Positions 36,908-46,289 of a DNA stretch of 64,000 nt are shown here, in pieces. Every line of letters starts with the position of its first letter. The first letter of the stretch is position 1. A program made the position numbers and the translations under genes. Origin of the DNA: Clostridium_F oceanicum (GTDB lineage: Bacteria > Bacillota > Clostridia > Clostridiales > Clostridiaceae); NCBI RefSeq assembly GCF_039521385.1, contig NZ_BAAACG010000006.1, positions 124,001 to 188,000 of the forward strand. The letters run 5' to 3'. Under the pieces are notes generated by a model, which saw only the letters and a program-made list of their open reading frames with translations, was not told the DNA's origin and made no database searches.

Positions 36908-38341
36908 ATGAGAAATACATATAACAGTCCTTTAAATAAAAGATATGCATCTAAAGAAATGAGTTATTTATTTTCAGAAGAGATGAAATTTAAAACTTGG
37001 AGAAAGCTATGGGTAGCTTTAGCTGAAAGTGAAAAAGAATTAGGACTAAATATTACAGATGAGCAATTAAAAGAATTAAAAGATAATATTGAAAATATAA
37101 ATTATGAAGTAGCAGAAGAAAGAGAAAAAGTAGTAAGACATGATGTTATGAGCCATGTATATGCTTATGGAGTTCAATGTCCAAGTGCTAAAGGAATTAT
37201 ACATTTAGGAGCTACTAGCTGCTATGTAGGAGATAACACAGATTTAATCATAATGAAAGAAGCACTACTTTTAGTTAAAAAGAAATTAGTAAATGTTATA
37301 AATTTATTAAGTAACTTTGCTTTAAAATATAAAGAAATTCCTACATTAGGATTTACTCATCTTCAACCAGCTCAGCTTACTACAGTAGGTAAAAGAGCTA
37401 CATTATGGATTCAAGATTTAGTAATGGATATTGAAAAATTAGATTTTACAATAGATAGTACTTTAAGATTTAGAGGAGTAAAAGGAACTACAGGAACCCA
37501 AGCAAGTTTTATGGAACTATTTGATGGAGATGAAGAAAAAGTAAAAGAATTAGATAAAAAAGTAACTGAAAAATTAGGATTCTCAAAAGAATTTATGGTT
37601 ACAGGTCAAACTTATACAAGAAAAGTTGATTCTGTAGTTTTAAATATGTTATCTGAAATAGCTCAAAGTGCTTATAAATTCAGTAATGATTTAAGATTAC
37701 TTCAAAATATGAAAGAAGTAGAAGAACCTTTTGGTAAAAATCAAATAGGATCTTCGGCTATGGCATATAAGAGAAATCCAATGAGATCTGAAAGAATGGG
37801 AGCACTATCAAGATATGTTATAGTAGATGCATTAAACCCAGCAATAACTGCTTCAACTCAATGGTTTGAAAGAACATTAGATGATTCAGCTAATAAAAGA
37901 ATATCTGTTGCAGAAGCTTTCTTAGCTTTAGATGGTGTACTTAACTTATATATGAATATATCAGAAAACATGGTAGTTTACGAAAAAGTTATAGCAAGTC
38001 ATGTTGATAGAGAATTACCATTTATGGCTACTGAAAACATAATGATGGAAGCAGTTAAAAAAGGTGGAGACAGACAAGAACTTCATGAAAGAATAAGAGA
38101 ACATTCTATGGAAGCTGCTAAAAGAGTAAAACAAGAAGGTCTTGATAACGACCTTATATCTAGAATTATAGAAGATGATTCTTTTGGACTTTCTAAAGAA
38201 GAAATATTAGCTTTAATAGATGCTAAAAAGTTTGTAGGTAGAGCTCCAGGTCAAGTAGTTGCTTTTGTAAATGAGGCAGTTAAGCCTATATTAGAAGAAA
38301 ATAAAGATGCTTTAGGAGAAAAAGCTGAAATAACAGTATAA
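36908..38341 (+). CDS. purB: Adenylosuccinate lyase
   Basis: Catalyses the fumarate-releasing steps in AMP and IMP synthesis. 477 aa, fumarase/aspartase superfamily. HDVMSHVYAYG near 78, FTHLQPAQ near 152, and the flexible signature loop GSSAMAYKRNPMRSE near 283. ATG after GGAGGG. A perfect terminator follows. Confidence 0.95.
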   Translation: MRNTYNSPLNKRYASKEMSYLFSEEMKFKTWRKLWVALAESEKELGLNITDEQLKELKDNIENINYEVAEEREKVVRHDVMSHVYAYGVQCPSAKGIIHLGATSCYVGDNTDLIIMKEALLLVKKKLVNVINLLSNFALKYKEIPTLGFTHLQPAQLTTVGKRATLWIQDLVMDIEKLDFTIDSTLRFRGVKGTTGTQASFMELFDGDEEKVKELDKKVTEKLGFSKEFMVTGQTYTRKVDSVVLNMLSEIAQSAYKFSNDLRLLQNMKEVEEPFGKNQIGSSAMAYKRNPMRSERMGALSRYVIVDALNPAITASTQWFERTLDDSANKRISVAEAFLALDGVLNLYMNISENMVVYEKVIASHVDRELPFMATENIMMEAVKKGGDRQELHERIREHSMEAAKRVKQEGLDNDLISRIIEDDSFGLSKEEILALIDAKKFVGRAPGQVVAFVNEAVKPILEENKDALGEKAEITV

Positions 38342-38355
38342 AATATTTAAATAAC

Positions 38356-38390
38356 AAAGGCATGACATTAAGTCATGCCTTTATTTTTTT
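38356..38390 (+). terminator. Terminator after purB
   Basis: AAAGGCATGAC (38356-38366) pairs perfectly with GTCATGCCTTT (38372-38382), followed by TATTTTTTTT. Confidence 0.9.
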
Positions 38391-38680
38391 TATACTAGTT
38401 TTTGGCTAAGAATTCCTTCTAGATTAAGTTTTTGAACTCTTTTTACTATTTCTTCTTTATCTGTTGTATAAAGACCTTGAGCTTTCATTCTTTCAAAATA
38501 TTCAGCCCCTGCAAAAGTATATCTATTTCTTCTTCCTTCTTTTGTAGTAAGTTTATAATTTGCATAAGCTATTAAATCACCTATAGCAATGCTCTTTGGA
38601 AGTATAAGCATTGGCATGCCTAGGCCATATCTTACAGCATTATGACCTGCAAGTGACCCCAAACAGATAGCTTCTGCATG
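38390..38680 (-). pseudogene. 3' fragment of a flavoprotein gene, broken by recombinase element
   Basis: The open frame reads about 96 residues, HAEAICLGSLAGHNAVRYG and onward, and ends normally at the stop near 38390. An upstream TAA (38681-38683) ends the similarity. The GSLAGHNAVR stretch and the rest look like the C-terminal end of a GidA/TrmFO-like FAD-dependent oxidoreductase; family call is moderate. The N-terminal part with the FAD-binding fold is absent, and a serine recombinase gene lies just beyond the break. The missing 5' part is not within this window. Confidence 0.65.
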
Positions 38681-38704
38681 TTAGAGCAAAGTGCAAATTT
38701 AAAA
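38662..38704. other. Probable attachment-site junction
   Basis: The flavoprotein reading frame loses similarity near 38680 and the recombinase gene ends at 38705. The crossover core should lie between, probably near the AGCTTCTGCATG stretch. The partner junction is not in the window, so the core cannot be fixed. Confidence 0.4.
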
Positions 38705-40315
38705 TTAATTATTTTTCGAACTTCCAAAAAGTTTTATGTGTAAAGATCCAGTATCACCATCCCAAGTTATTTTCTCTACTAGAGAAGATATTAAATACTT
38801 TTTAGCTTTTAAATCTACTGTATCTATAGTTTTAGAAAAGCTCTTTAAATTCTCTATTATTAAGTCTAAATCTAGATTTACTTTTGATGATTTTAATTTA
38901 TCATTTTTAAAGGATTCAATTTTAGATTCAGCCCTTTTTATTTCAGCTTCTCTTTTTTCTATTTCTTTTGATATATATTTTGATACTGTTTTAGAAGGAT
39001 TTAAGGATAGTTGTTTTACTAAACTTTCTATAGCTTTTTTATTTGATTTAATAGAAGATTTTAATGTTTTTAATTCATTAGCCTCCTCTTTAGAGGAATA
39101 GATTTCTTTTTTTACTGAATTTAGCTCTTCAATTAAATTCCCCTTATTTTTAGTAATAGTTTTTAATCTATCTATAACTACAGTTTCTAATTCCTCTGTT
39201 CTTATATTTCCATTATCACAAAGCTTTCCTTTAGATTTTTTTTTATTAGAACATATATAAAAATAAGTTCTTTTCCCATCTTTATTTTTAGGTCCATGGG
39301 ATATTACCATATTAGAGCCGCACTTAGAGCATTTTACTATTCCAGTTAATAAAGCTTTGTGAGTTTTGCCAAGTTTTGGAGCTTTAGCTTTATTTTTATC
39401 TAATATACTTTGAGTTTTAAGCCAAATATCAGATTCTATAACTCCTTTATGTTTAGCTATTACTGCAAGCCATTCTTTTTTATCTCTGTATTTATAGAGG
39501 CCTTTTTTCTTGTTATAAGTTAAAACACCATGAATTCCATCAGGGGTTCCTATACAAGTTATACCTTTTTCTCTTAAATAGTTAAATATTTCTTTACTTG
39601 ATTTTGCATAGCAAGGATTTTGTAGAAGAAAAGATAAGCTGCTAGTATCAAAGGAGCCACCTTGTCTAGTTTTAAAATTATTTATCATAAGATACTTATG
39701 AAGTTTTCTTATTGATTTTAGTTCTATATATTTTTTAAATATAAGCTTTACAAGTTTAAGTTCTTCTTTTTTAGGAGAAAGTTTAAACATACTTCTTTCT
39801 TTCATTTCTTCATCAAAGAAGGATACTTTTTCAGATTTAAAACCTAAAGGACTTTGACCACCAAGCCAGCGACCGGTTTTAGAGAGTTCTAGCATATTAT
39901 CTCTAACACGTTCTGCTATGGTTTCTCTTTCTAATTGAGCAAATACAGATGCAATATAAACCATGGCTTTTCCCATAGGAGAGCTTGTATCAAATTGCTC
40001 TTTTATGCTTACAAAGCTTATATCGTTATTTTGAAGTAATTCTAAAGTAGAAGAAAAATCAGCTACATTTCTACTGATACGATCTAATCTATAGCATATA
40101 AGAGTATCAAATTTTTTCTTTTTAACATCTTTAATTAACTGTTGAAATTTAGGTCTGTTAGTATTTCCACCACTAAAACCTTCATCTTCATAAATTAAAA
40201 ATTCATCTATATCTAAATTAGTTTTTCCGTAGTTTTTACATAGATTTATTTGGTTTTCTATAGATTCACCTTTAGATGTGAACACAGATTTTCTACTATA
40301 TATTGCAGCTTTCAT
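38705..40315 (-). CDS. Large serine recombinase (site-specific integrase)
   Basis: 536 aa. N-terminal resolvase catalytic domain with the nucleophile serine in YSRKS (S10) and the conserved block around residues 65-125 (DTLICYRLDRISRN, then SSPMGKAM). Then the recombinase domain (about 150-290), zinc-ribbon (CSKCGSNM ... YICSN ... LCDNG around 332-375) and a long coiled coil (about 390-475). This is the phage/ICE/skin-element integrase type. Its 3' end points at the broken flavoprotein gene 25 nt away, as expected for an integrase beside its attachment site. No other phage gene is recognised nearby. Confidence 0.92.
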   Translation of the reverse strand: MKAAIYSRKSVFTSKGESIENQINLCKNYGKTNLDIDEFLIYEDEGFSGGNTNRPKFQQLIKDVKKKKFDTLICYRLDRISRNVADFSSTLELLQNNDISFVSIKEQFDTSSPMGKAMVYIASVFAQLERETIAERVRDNMLELSKTGRWLGGQSPLGFKSEKVSFFDEEMKERSMFKLSPKKEELKLVKLIFKKYIELKSIRKLHKYLMINNFKTRQGGSFDTSSLSFLLQNPCYAKSSKEIFNYLREKGITCIGTPDGIHGVLTYNKKKGLYKYRDKKEWLAVIAKHKGVIESDIWLKTQSILDKNKAKAPKLGKTHKALLTGIVKCSKCGSNMVISHGPKNKDGKRTYFYICSNKKKSKGKLCDNGNIRTEELETVVIDRLKTITKNKGNLIEELNSVKKEIYSSKEEANELKTLKSSIKSNKKAIESLVKQLSLNPSKTVSKYISKEIEKREAEIKRAESKIESFKNDKLKSSKVNLDLDLIIENLKSFSKTIDTVDLKAKKYLISSLVEKITWDGDTGSLHIKLFGSSKNN

Positions 40316-40452
40316 ATTTAAACCTCACATTTATATTTAAATTTTTAATATATCTATTTTAAAAATATCCTTATATTAGTTTTATTTAAATAGAAAGCTA
40401 TTTATTAATATTTAAAGTAATTATTAATAGATAAGTTGTATTTAATACAAAT

Positions 40453-40544
40453 TATTACACTAGAGACTCGTAAATGTATAATATATTACACTTTCTTACT
40501 TTTTATGATAAAATATTACACTTTTAAGAGGGAATATTTATAGA
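40453..40544 (+). promoter_or_regulatory. Three tandem promoter-like repeats before a secreted protein gene
   Basis: TATTACACT occurs at 40453-40461, 40484-40492 and 40514-40522, spaced 31 and 30 bp. Each TTACAC is followed after 16-17 bp by a -10-like hexamer: TATAAT at 40477, TAAAAT at 40509, TATAGA at 40539. They could be three tandem promoters or three regulator sites on one DNA face. Confidence 0.55.
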
Positions 40545-40621
40545 ATATCATTTTCTGTTATATATTATTATTTATTAATAATGATTATAAGTGATAATCT
40601 AGAAAAGAGGAGTGTTTTATT

Positions 40622-41470
40622 ATGATTAAGAAAAAATTATTAAGTTTAATTATTGGAACGGTTATTTGTACAGGTATGTTTGCCACGGCAAAGCCTACAA
40701 CTGTTTCAGCAGCTTCACCGGCTACGGTTGCTAAGCCTATAGCAAAATTAATTAGAAATATCCTTAATACTTTTGGAGTTCCAAGTTTACACCAGTCGGG
40801 ATTGGAGGCTGAAGCAAGAGCAGGAGCAGATGTGGAAAATTTATTTTTTATTCCACCTAAGTTTGAAAATAATAAGTTTTGTATAAGTGCATATAATTTT
40901 TTTAATAAAACAGGAAATGATATTATGAATAAAGTAGTGCTTTATACAGAAGACGGTGCAGCGCCTAGAGTTTATAATTTAAGAAGTGGTGATATGTTAG
41001 AGATAGATACAAGTCCAGGTACACCAGACTATATATTAGAATTCTTTGCACCGGGAAGTAGTCAGCCAATGGACACAATTTATTTAACAGAGGGTACTAA
41101 AAATCAAAATACAGGAGTTGCTTTAGCACAAAATAATAATATATATTATTTACAGAAAGAAAATAACAGAGTTATAAACGATCGCTTAATACAAGAATAT
41201 TATGGAAATTATGATCCTAGTGCTTTAATATATATGCTGGATTCAGATAGAAAAGTTAGTCTTATAGAAAATACTATTAAATATGATAATAGGTGGGTAT
41301 ATCAAAGAGCTTATAGAAAAAGTAGAGAAATTGCAAAAAGTAGTGTAAGTACAGTTCATTTTGGACTTAAATCAGTATTATATTCTTGGTATGTAGGTAA
41401 AGATACTAACGTATTTACTATAGAGGAAAATGATTTAGTAAGATCAATTCCTGAATTAAATAACTGGTAA
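40622..41470 (+). CDS. Secreted protein of unknown function
   Basis: 282 aa with a clear signal peptide (MIKKKLLSLIIG..., cleavage probably after TVSA near residue 30). The mature protein of about 250 aa has no family I recognise. It has one cysteine (FCISAY), no membrane anchor, no LPxTG sorting signal and no repeats. The middle (about 95-165) is rich in beta-type segments with a PGTPDYILEFF stretch. It stands alone between the recombinase (divergent) and a strong terminator, behind unusual tandem promoter repeats, so a secreted factor under dedicated control is plausible. Could be mobile-element cargo; function not inferred. Confidence 0.8.
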   Translation: MIKKKLLSLIIGTVICTGMFATAKPTTVSAASPATVAKPIAKLIRNILNTFGVPSLHQSGLEAEARAGADVENLFFIPPKFENNKFCISAYNFFNKTGNDIMNKVVLYTEDGAAPRVYNLRSGDMLEIDTSPGTPDYILEFFAPGSSQPMDTIYLTEGTKNQNTGVALAQNNNIYYLQKENNRVINDRLIQEYYGNYDPSALIYMLDSDRKVSLIENTIKYDNRWVYQRAYRKSREIAKSSVSTVHFGLKSVLYSWYVGKDTNVFTIEENDLVRSIPELNNW

Positions 41471-41522
41471 AAAGTAATTATAATATATAATAATGAATAA
41501 ATAATTTTTATATTAAAAAATA

Positions 41523-41563
41523 AAACCATCCTAAATTTCATTTTAATTATAGGATGGTTTGTA
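41523..41563. terminator. Terminator after secreted protein gene
   Basis: AAACCATCCTA (41523-41533) pairs perfectly with TAGGATGGTTT (41550-41560). It also serves the convergent csaA gene. Confidence 0.8.
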
Positions 41564-41611
41564 TACTTTTTTAGCTATTATGTATTTATTGTAGAATGTA
41601 TGTTAAAAGAT

Positions 41612-41962
41612 TTATCCAACTCTTGTACCATTAGGTACTGGCTTTTCAGGTTGTGCTAAAACAGGAATAATGCCGTCTGCATATCCAATATCAAAAAGCA
41701 TTCCTTCAGAAATTTCTCCAGCCATTTTCTTTGGAGCTAAATTAACTATAAATAGTGCTTGCTGCCCTTCAATTTCTTTTGGATTTTCTCTTTCACCTTT
41801 CATTCCTACTAAGATAGTTCTTGTAAATTCACCGAAATCAACAGTTAGTTTAACTAATTTATTTGATTTTTTTACATCCTCAACTAATTTAATTGTTCCA
41901 ACTCTTATATCGACTTTATCAATTGCATTCATATCTATACTCTCTTTAACTGGAGCTGTCAT
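41612..41962 (-). CDS. csaA: CsaA-like tRNA-binding-domain protein
   Basis: 116 aa with an OB-fold EMAP-II-like tRNA-binding domain: DKVDIRVGTIKLVEDVKKSNKL start, RTILVGMKGERENP middle and the closing LAQPEKPVPNGTRVG. It resembles the C-terminal part of methionyl-tRNA synthetase and Bacillus CsaA, which binds tRNA and aids protein export. ATG after AAGGAGG. Confidence 0.88.
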   Translation of the reverse strand: MTAPVKESIDMNAIDKVDIRVGTIKLVEDVKKSNKLVKLTVDFGEFTRTILVGMKGERENPKEIEGQQALFIVNLAPKKMAGEISEGMLFDIGYADGIIPVLAQPEKPVPNGTRVG

Positions 41963-41979
41963 AATAGGTCCTCCTTTTT

Positions 41980-42000
41980 AGGCATATAAAAATAAATAAT
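41980..42000. repeat. Dispersed repeat, copy 5 (partial)
   Basis: GGCATATAAAAATAAATAAT upstream of csaA; one arm only. Confidence 0.4.
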
Positions 42001-42166
42001 TTATCTTTATTCCAATTTAACGTATTTAACTAATTATAACATAATAAGAAATATTAAGGGTTAAGGATAGTGAATCTATCTATAATTCATCATGTAATTT
42101 TATTTGAATTATAAGTAGCAATTATTTAAAATATAGTTAGTAATTATTTAAATATATAACGTAAAT

Positions 42167-43012
42167 TTAGTCTTTTATAATTTCTATACATTCATAAACT
42201 TTATCTGGGTCTGAGCCTATTCTTAATCCTTCATTTAAGCTATTAATTTTATTTATATCTTCTATAGTTAATTTAAAATCAAATATATCTGCATTTTCTT
42301 TTATTCTCCAAGGAGTTGTTGATTTAGGAATAGTTACAAATCCCATTTGTAAATTCCATTTTAGTATAATTTGAGCTATTGTTTTTTCATATTTTAAAGA
42401 GAGATCTTTTAAAAGCTGTATTTTAAAAACCTTACCCCTCATTAAGGGTGACCATGCTTCTAATTGTATATTCTTATTTTTACAGAATTCAATTAATCTA
42501 TTTTGAATAAGTTTAGGATGAAATTCTATCTGATTTACTGCAGGCATAATTTCAGCATCTTCCATTAAATTTTTCAGCTGATTAACTGTAAAGTTACTTA
42601 CTCCTATAGCTCTTATGCGCTTTTCTTTATAAAGTTTTTCTAAAGCTTTCCAAGTTTCTTTTTGCATCTTACTTGGCCAATGAATTAAATATAAATCAAG
42701 ATAATCTGTACCAAGTTTTTTTATAGAAGATTCAAAAGCTTTTAATGTTTTCTCATAGCCTTGATCTGTTTTCCAAACTTTACTTACTAAGAAAATTTCT
42801 TCTCTAGGAACATTACTTTCTTTTATAGCAGTACCTACAGCTTTTTCATTGTCATAAAAAGAGGCTGTATCTATATGACGGTAACCGATTTTTAAGGCTT
42901 CTTTTACTGAATTTATAGTTATATTTTCTTCTTCCAGTTTGTATGTACCAAAGCCAAGCCAGGGCATTTTTACTCCATTTCTTAAAACTGTATAACTTTT
43001 TATATTTTTCAT
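42167..43012 (-). CDS. Aldo/keto reductase
   Basis: NAD(P)H-dependent reductase of aldehydes and ketones, TIM barrel, 281 aa. Catalytic tetrad visible as D48, Y53, K78, H111 (DTASFYDNE, VSKVW, LIHWPSK). IPKSTTPWRIKENADIFDF near the C terminus is the cofactor-phosphate site. It lies divergent from an Lrp-type regulator gene that may control it. Physiological substrate unknown. Confidence 0.93.
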   Translation of the reverse strand: MKNIKSYTVLRNGVKMPWLGFGTYKLEEENITINSVKEALKIGYRHIDTASFYDNEKAVGTAIKESNVPREEIFLVSKVWKTDQGYEKTLKAFESSIKKLGTDYLDLYLIHWPSKMQKETWKALEKLYKEKRIRAIGVSNFTVNQLKNLMEDAEIMPAVNQIEFHPKLIQNRLIEFCKNKNIQLEAWSPLMRGKVFKIQLLKDLSLKYEKTIAQIILKWNLQMGFVTIPKSTTPWRIKENADIFDFKLTIEDINKINSLNEGLRIGSDPDKVYECIEIIKD

Positions 43013-43193
43013 TTAAATCAACCTTTCATATATAATATAAATTTGTATGAAGTGAGCTCTGTCATATAGAAATTGATAAATTGTGTTGTTTATTATATTA
43101 TAATAGTTAAATATTGAAAAAACATATTTATTTGATACTATTTTTAGAGAATTATATTTTAAATGTAATAAAAAAAAGGAGACTTATATACAT

Positions 43194-43649
43194 ATGAAAA
43201 TGGACAATACAGATATTAAAATATTAAGAGAACTTCAAAAAGATAGTCGTTTATCTATTAGAGAATTATCTAAAAGGGTAAATCTATCACCACCTTCTGT
43301 AGCAGAAAGAATAAGAAAGCTAGAAGATAGGGGAGTAATTGAAGGTTATACTATAAAAATAAATGAGAAAGCTTTAGGGCTTAATATAGAATGTATCATT
43401 CAAATTGATTTAAAAAATAGTGGATTTGAGAATTTTAAAAAATTTATTTATAATCATCCTCGTGTAAAGTTTTGTTATAGAATAGCGGGACATTCTTGTA
43501 TACTTGTAAAATTAAGCGTTGAATCTATATTAGAAATTGAAAAGTTTGTTGATTCTGTTGCAGCATTAAATGCTACAACAACTACTAATATTATATTTTC
43601 AAAGGTTCCTACTGATGAAAGTGTAGAGAAATTTTTTGTGAATATATAA
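43194..43649 (+). CDS. Lrp/AsnC-family transcription regulator
   Basis: 151 aa. N-terminal helix-turn-helix (DIKILRELQKDSRLSIRELSKRVNLSPPSVAERIRKLE, residues about 6-45) and C-terminal RAM/ligand-binding domain. Members form octamers and sense amino acids. Divergent from the aldo/keto reductase, sharing about 180 nt of promoter region. Confidence 0.92.
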   Translation: MKMDNTDIKILRELQKDSRLSIRELSKRVNLSPPSVAERIRKLEDRGVIEGYTIKINEKALGLNIECIIQIDLKNSGFENFKKFIYNHPRVKFCYRIAGHSCILVKLSVESILEIEKFVDSVAALNATTTTNIIFSKVPTDESVEKFFVNI

Positions 43650-43687
43650 TATATTTAGTATAATATGGAATAAAGGAAGTGAAAAAT

Positions 43688-44035
43688 ATGATCTCTATAA
43701 CAGCAGCAATAATTTTTATTTTATTTGGTTTTATTTTAATGAAGTATCCACCAAAAAGTATAAATAAAGTATATGGATATAGAACACCTTTAGCAATGAA
43801 AAATCAGGATACTTGGGATGAATCTCAAAAACATAGCGGATTTAGCATGATGATACTTGGAGCCTTTAATGGAATTATAGGTGTTTGGTCAATTGCTCTG
43901 CCAAGAGGTATTAATAATGAAAAGGTACAAACAATAATTTTATTAGTAGGTGTTGTAATTATGATAATTTTTGAAGAAATGCATTTAAGAAAATTATTTA
44001 ATAAAGATGGAAGTAGGAAGAAACGGGGGAAGTAA
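43688..44035 (+). CDS. SdpI/YhfL-type small membrane protein
   Basis: 115 aa, three membrane segments. The cytosolic loop KSINKVYGYRTPLAMKNQDTWDESQKHSG is the signature of the SdpI family (immunity and signalling protein for the SDP toxin in Bacillus); no SDP toxin genes are seen here. ATG at 43688 has AAGGAAG 8 nt upstream, better than the GTG at 43679. Function here is unclear. Confidence 0.8.
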   Translation: MISITAAIIFILFGFILMKYPPKSINKVYGYRTPLAMKNQDTWDESQKHSGFSMMILGAFNGIIGVWSIALPRGINNEKVQTIILLVGVVIMIIFEEMHLRKLFNKDGSRKKRGK

Positions 44036-44104
44036 TGATAGGTTTAAGTTATGTGTAGAGTAGATTGATGACCTTAAAATTAGTGATTTAATAAAATATA
44101 TTTA

Positions 44105-44138
44105 AAAGAGGAATATGATAGCCATATTCCTCTTTTTG
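44105..44138 (+). terminator. Terminator after SdpI-like gene
   Basis: AAAGAGGAATATG pairs with CATATTCCTCTTT around a 5-nt loop, followed by T's. Confidence 0.85.
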
Positions 44139-44255
44139 GTATGAAAAATAAGTATTTATTTAAGGTAGAACTTAATGTTATCTTTTTATTATTATATTAA
44201 TTAGCTATGTGTATAGAAGATGTAATAATTGGAAGGTAGAATCTTTTCTTTTTAT

Positions 44256-45770
44256 TTATATGATAACAGCGAAGGATAACAATATCATTGATAATATAAG
44301 CATTATTACTAATAAAGGAGCTATGAATTTTAGCCATCTATCATAGGTTATATCTACCATTGACAAAGCTGCTAAAATAATTCCTGTTGGAGTTATAAAA
44401 GTTATAAGTCCATGGCCAAATTGAAAAGCACTTACTATAATAGCTCTTGAAATTCCTACAGTGTCAGCTAGTGGAGCCATTATAGGCATAGATAAAACTG
44501 CAAGTCCTGATGAGGAAGGAATAAATAATCCTAAAACCATAAAAATAAGTAGCATGACTATTGCAAAAACTGAACTATTCATTCCTTGAACAGAGTTAGA
44601 GAAAAAGTATAATAATGTATCTGAAATATTACCATTTTCAAGAACTAAATTAATAGATCTAGCTACTCCTATTATTAATCCAACACCAATTACATCTCCA
44701 GCACCAGCTAGAAAATTATCTACACATTCTTTTTCTTTTAAATCAGATATGATACCTACTATTATTGAAATAACTAAGAATAAAGCAGTCATTTCTGTAA
44801 ACCACCATTTTCTCACAACAACACCATATACCATAATTATAAAAGCAGATCCAAAAAGTATAAGTATTAATTTTAATTTAAAATTAAGTTGAGGTATTTC
44901 TTTTTTATTATCATTATTTGTTAAAAATTTTGCTTCAATTTCTTCCTTTTGATCAAAGACCAGTGATTTAGATGGATCATCTTTAACTTTTTTAGCATAC
45001 CTTAATACGTAGATTAAGGATATAATAAAAGCAATTACAAGTCCAACCATTCTAAGACCAATACCTTCAGTAAAGCTTATGCCTGCTGAATTTGATGCTA
45101 TTACAGTTGCAAAAGGATTTACAGTTGAAAACATTGTACCTATTGTTGAACCTACATATATAATAGCTATACATACCATAGAATCATAACCGGTTGCTAA
45201 AAATATAGAGGTCAATATTGGATATAATGCAATTGTCTCTTCTGCAAATCCAAAAGTAGTTCCTCCAAGTCCTATTAATAAATTAACTAATATTAATAAT
45301 ATAAATTCCTTTCCTTTGGTTACTTTTGATAAACTGGCAAATCCAGATTCAAAAGCTCCTGTGGCATTAACTATAGATATAAGTCCTCCTACTACTAAGA
45401 TAAATAAAACAATATCTATGCCATTGGCAGTTCCTTTAACTGGAGCTTGAACAATGTCTGATATTTTTTGAGGTGTTTGCTTAATTCTTTTGTATGTGTT
45501 AGGAATTGCAATTGGTTTATTAATACTTCCATCAATGAATTTATCTACTTCAATTTTTATATTTAAATCATCTAATGTTTTTTGTGTTGGTGGTTTAGTT
45601 GAAACGTTTCCATTTGAATTAGTTATTTCAAATTTTTTAGTTTCTTTTTTATAGTTTAATTTTGAATAATTACCGGCTGGTATAACATAGGTCAATATAT
45701 CAGCAATAATTAGAACTATAAATAAAACAGTAAATGCCGTTGGAAATTTTAATCTTTTTTTCTTTTTCAT
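44256..45770 (-). CDS. YfcC-family membrane transporter
   Basis: 504 aa with about twelve membrane helices and a poorly conserved outer loop around residues 40-110. The start KFPTAFTVLFIVLIIADILTYVIPAGNY and the GGLISIVNATGAFE and LFIPSSSGLAVLSMPIMAPLAD stretches are typical of YfcC (DUF/C4-dicarboxylate-type, often linked to arginine/ornithine or peptide metabolism). ATG at 45770 follows GGGGGG; the ATG 15 nt earlier lies in that site. Substrate unknown. Two AAATTATGCAATTT sites lie just upstream. Confidence 0.85.
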   Translation of the reverse strand: MKKKKRLKFPTAFTVLFIVLIIADILTYVIPAGNYSKLNYKKETKKFEITNSNGNVSTKPPTQKTLDDLNIKIEVDKFIDGSINKPIAIPNTYKRIKQTPQKISDIVQAPVKGTANGIDIVLFILVVGGLISIVNATGAFESGFASLSKVTKGKEFILLILVNLLIGLGGTTFGFAEETIALYPILTSIFLATGYDSMVCIAIIYVGSTIGTMFSTVNPFATVIASNSAGISFTEGIGLRMVGLVIAFIISLIYVLRYAKKVKDDPSKSLVFDQKEEIEAKFLTNNDNKKEIPQLNFKLKLILILFGSAFIIMVYGVVVRKWWFTEMTALFLVISIIVGIISDLKEKECVDNFLAGAGDVIGVGLIIGVARSINLVLENGNISDTLLYFFSNSVQGMNSSVFAIVMLLIFMVLGLFIPSSSGLAVLSMPIMAPLADTVGISRAIIVSAFQFGHGLITFITPTGIILAALSMVDITYDRWLKFIAPLLVIMLILSMILLSFAVII

Positions 45771-46289
45771 AGGTAGTCCCCCCATATTAAAATCTATACC
45801 TTATTGTAAATATATAAATAAAACGGTAAAAATTATGCAATTTTAAAAAATTATAACTCAAATTATGCAATTTGTCTACCATTTATTATAATAAATGAAT
45901 AAAAATAGTTAAAATAATTCAATAAATCTATATTTAAACTTATAATTCTGTGGAAAACTTAAAGTGAATTTATACATTTAGCTTTATTGTAATTATATGG
46001 TATAATTGTTAGGTTATACGAAAAATCTATGGAACCAATATTAGTAGTTTTATTGAAAATATATTAGCAGTTATATATTTTATACTTATGGTTCCACTTT
46101 TATATTTAGTATTTAAAGAAATAAAGAAAAAGGATGTTAAGATTAATAAATAATATAGGTAGATTATTTATTTAAAATTTTTTAAAATGAATGATAAGTG
46201 TAAAGATTATTGAAACAAAAGGATCAATGAAAATCTATGTTAGTTAGGTATAATTGTACTATACTAAAAATTATCGAGGAGGGATTAAT
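45771..46289. other. Intergenic region between YfcC gene and methyltransferase gene
   Basis: Two copies of the palindromic AAATTATGCAATTT lie at 45830-45843 and 45860-45873, 30 bp apart. Around 46030-46152 a frame reads a hydrophobic peptide ending KKKDVKINK, but it has no good start codon. It may be a remnant of a small membrane-protein gene. The rest shows nothing coding. Confidence 0.45.
45830..45873. promoter_or_regulatory. Paired 14-bp palindromic sites upstream of the YfcC gene
   Basis: AAATTATGCAATTT is present twice with identical sequence, start to start 30 bp (about three helical turns), 60-100 bp before the divergent start at 45770. This looks like a regulator binding site; the regulator is not identified. 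Confidence 0.5.

Noticed and set aside
38705..41470. Complete prophage at the recombinase
   Set aside because: No capsid, tail, packaging or lysis genes are seen; only the integrase and one secreted protein of unknown type.
46030..46152. Hydrophobic peptide frame ending KKKDVKINK
   Set aside because: A stop lies just before it and no start codon with a ribosome site is available; at most a gene remnant.
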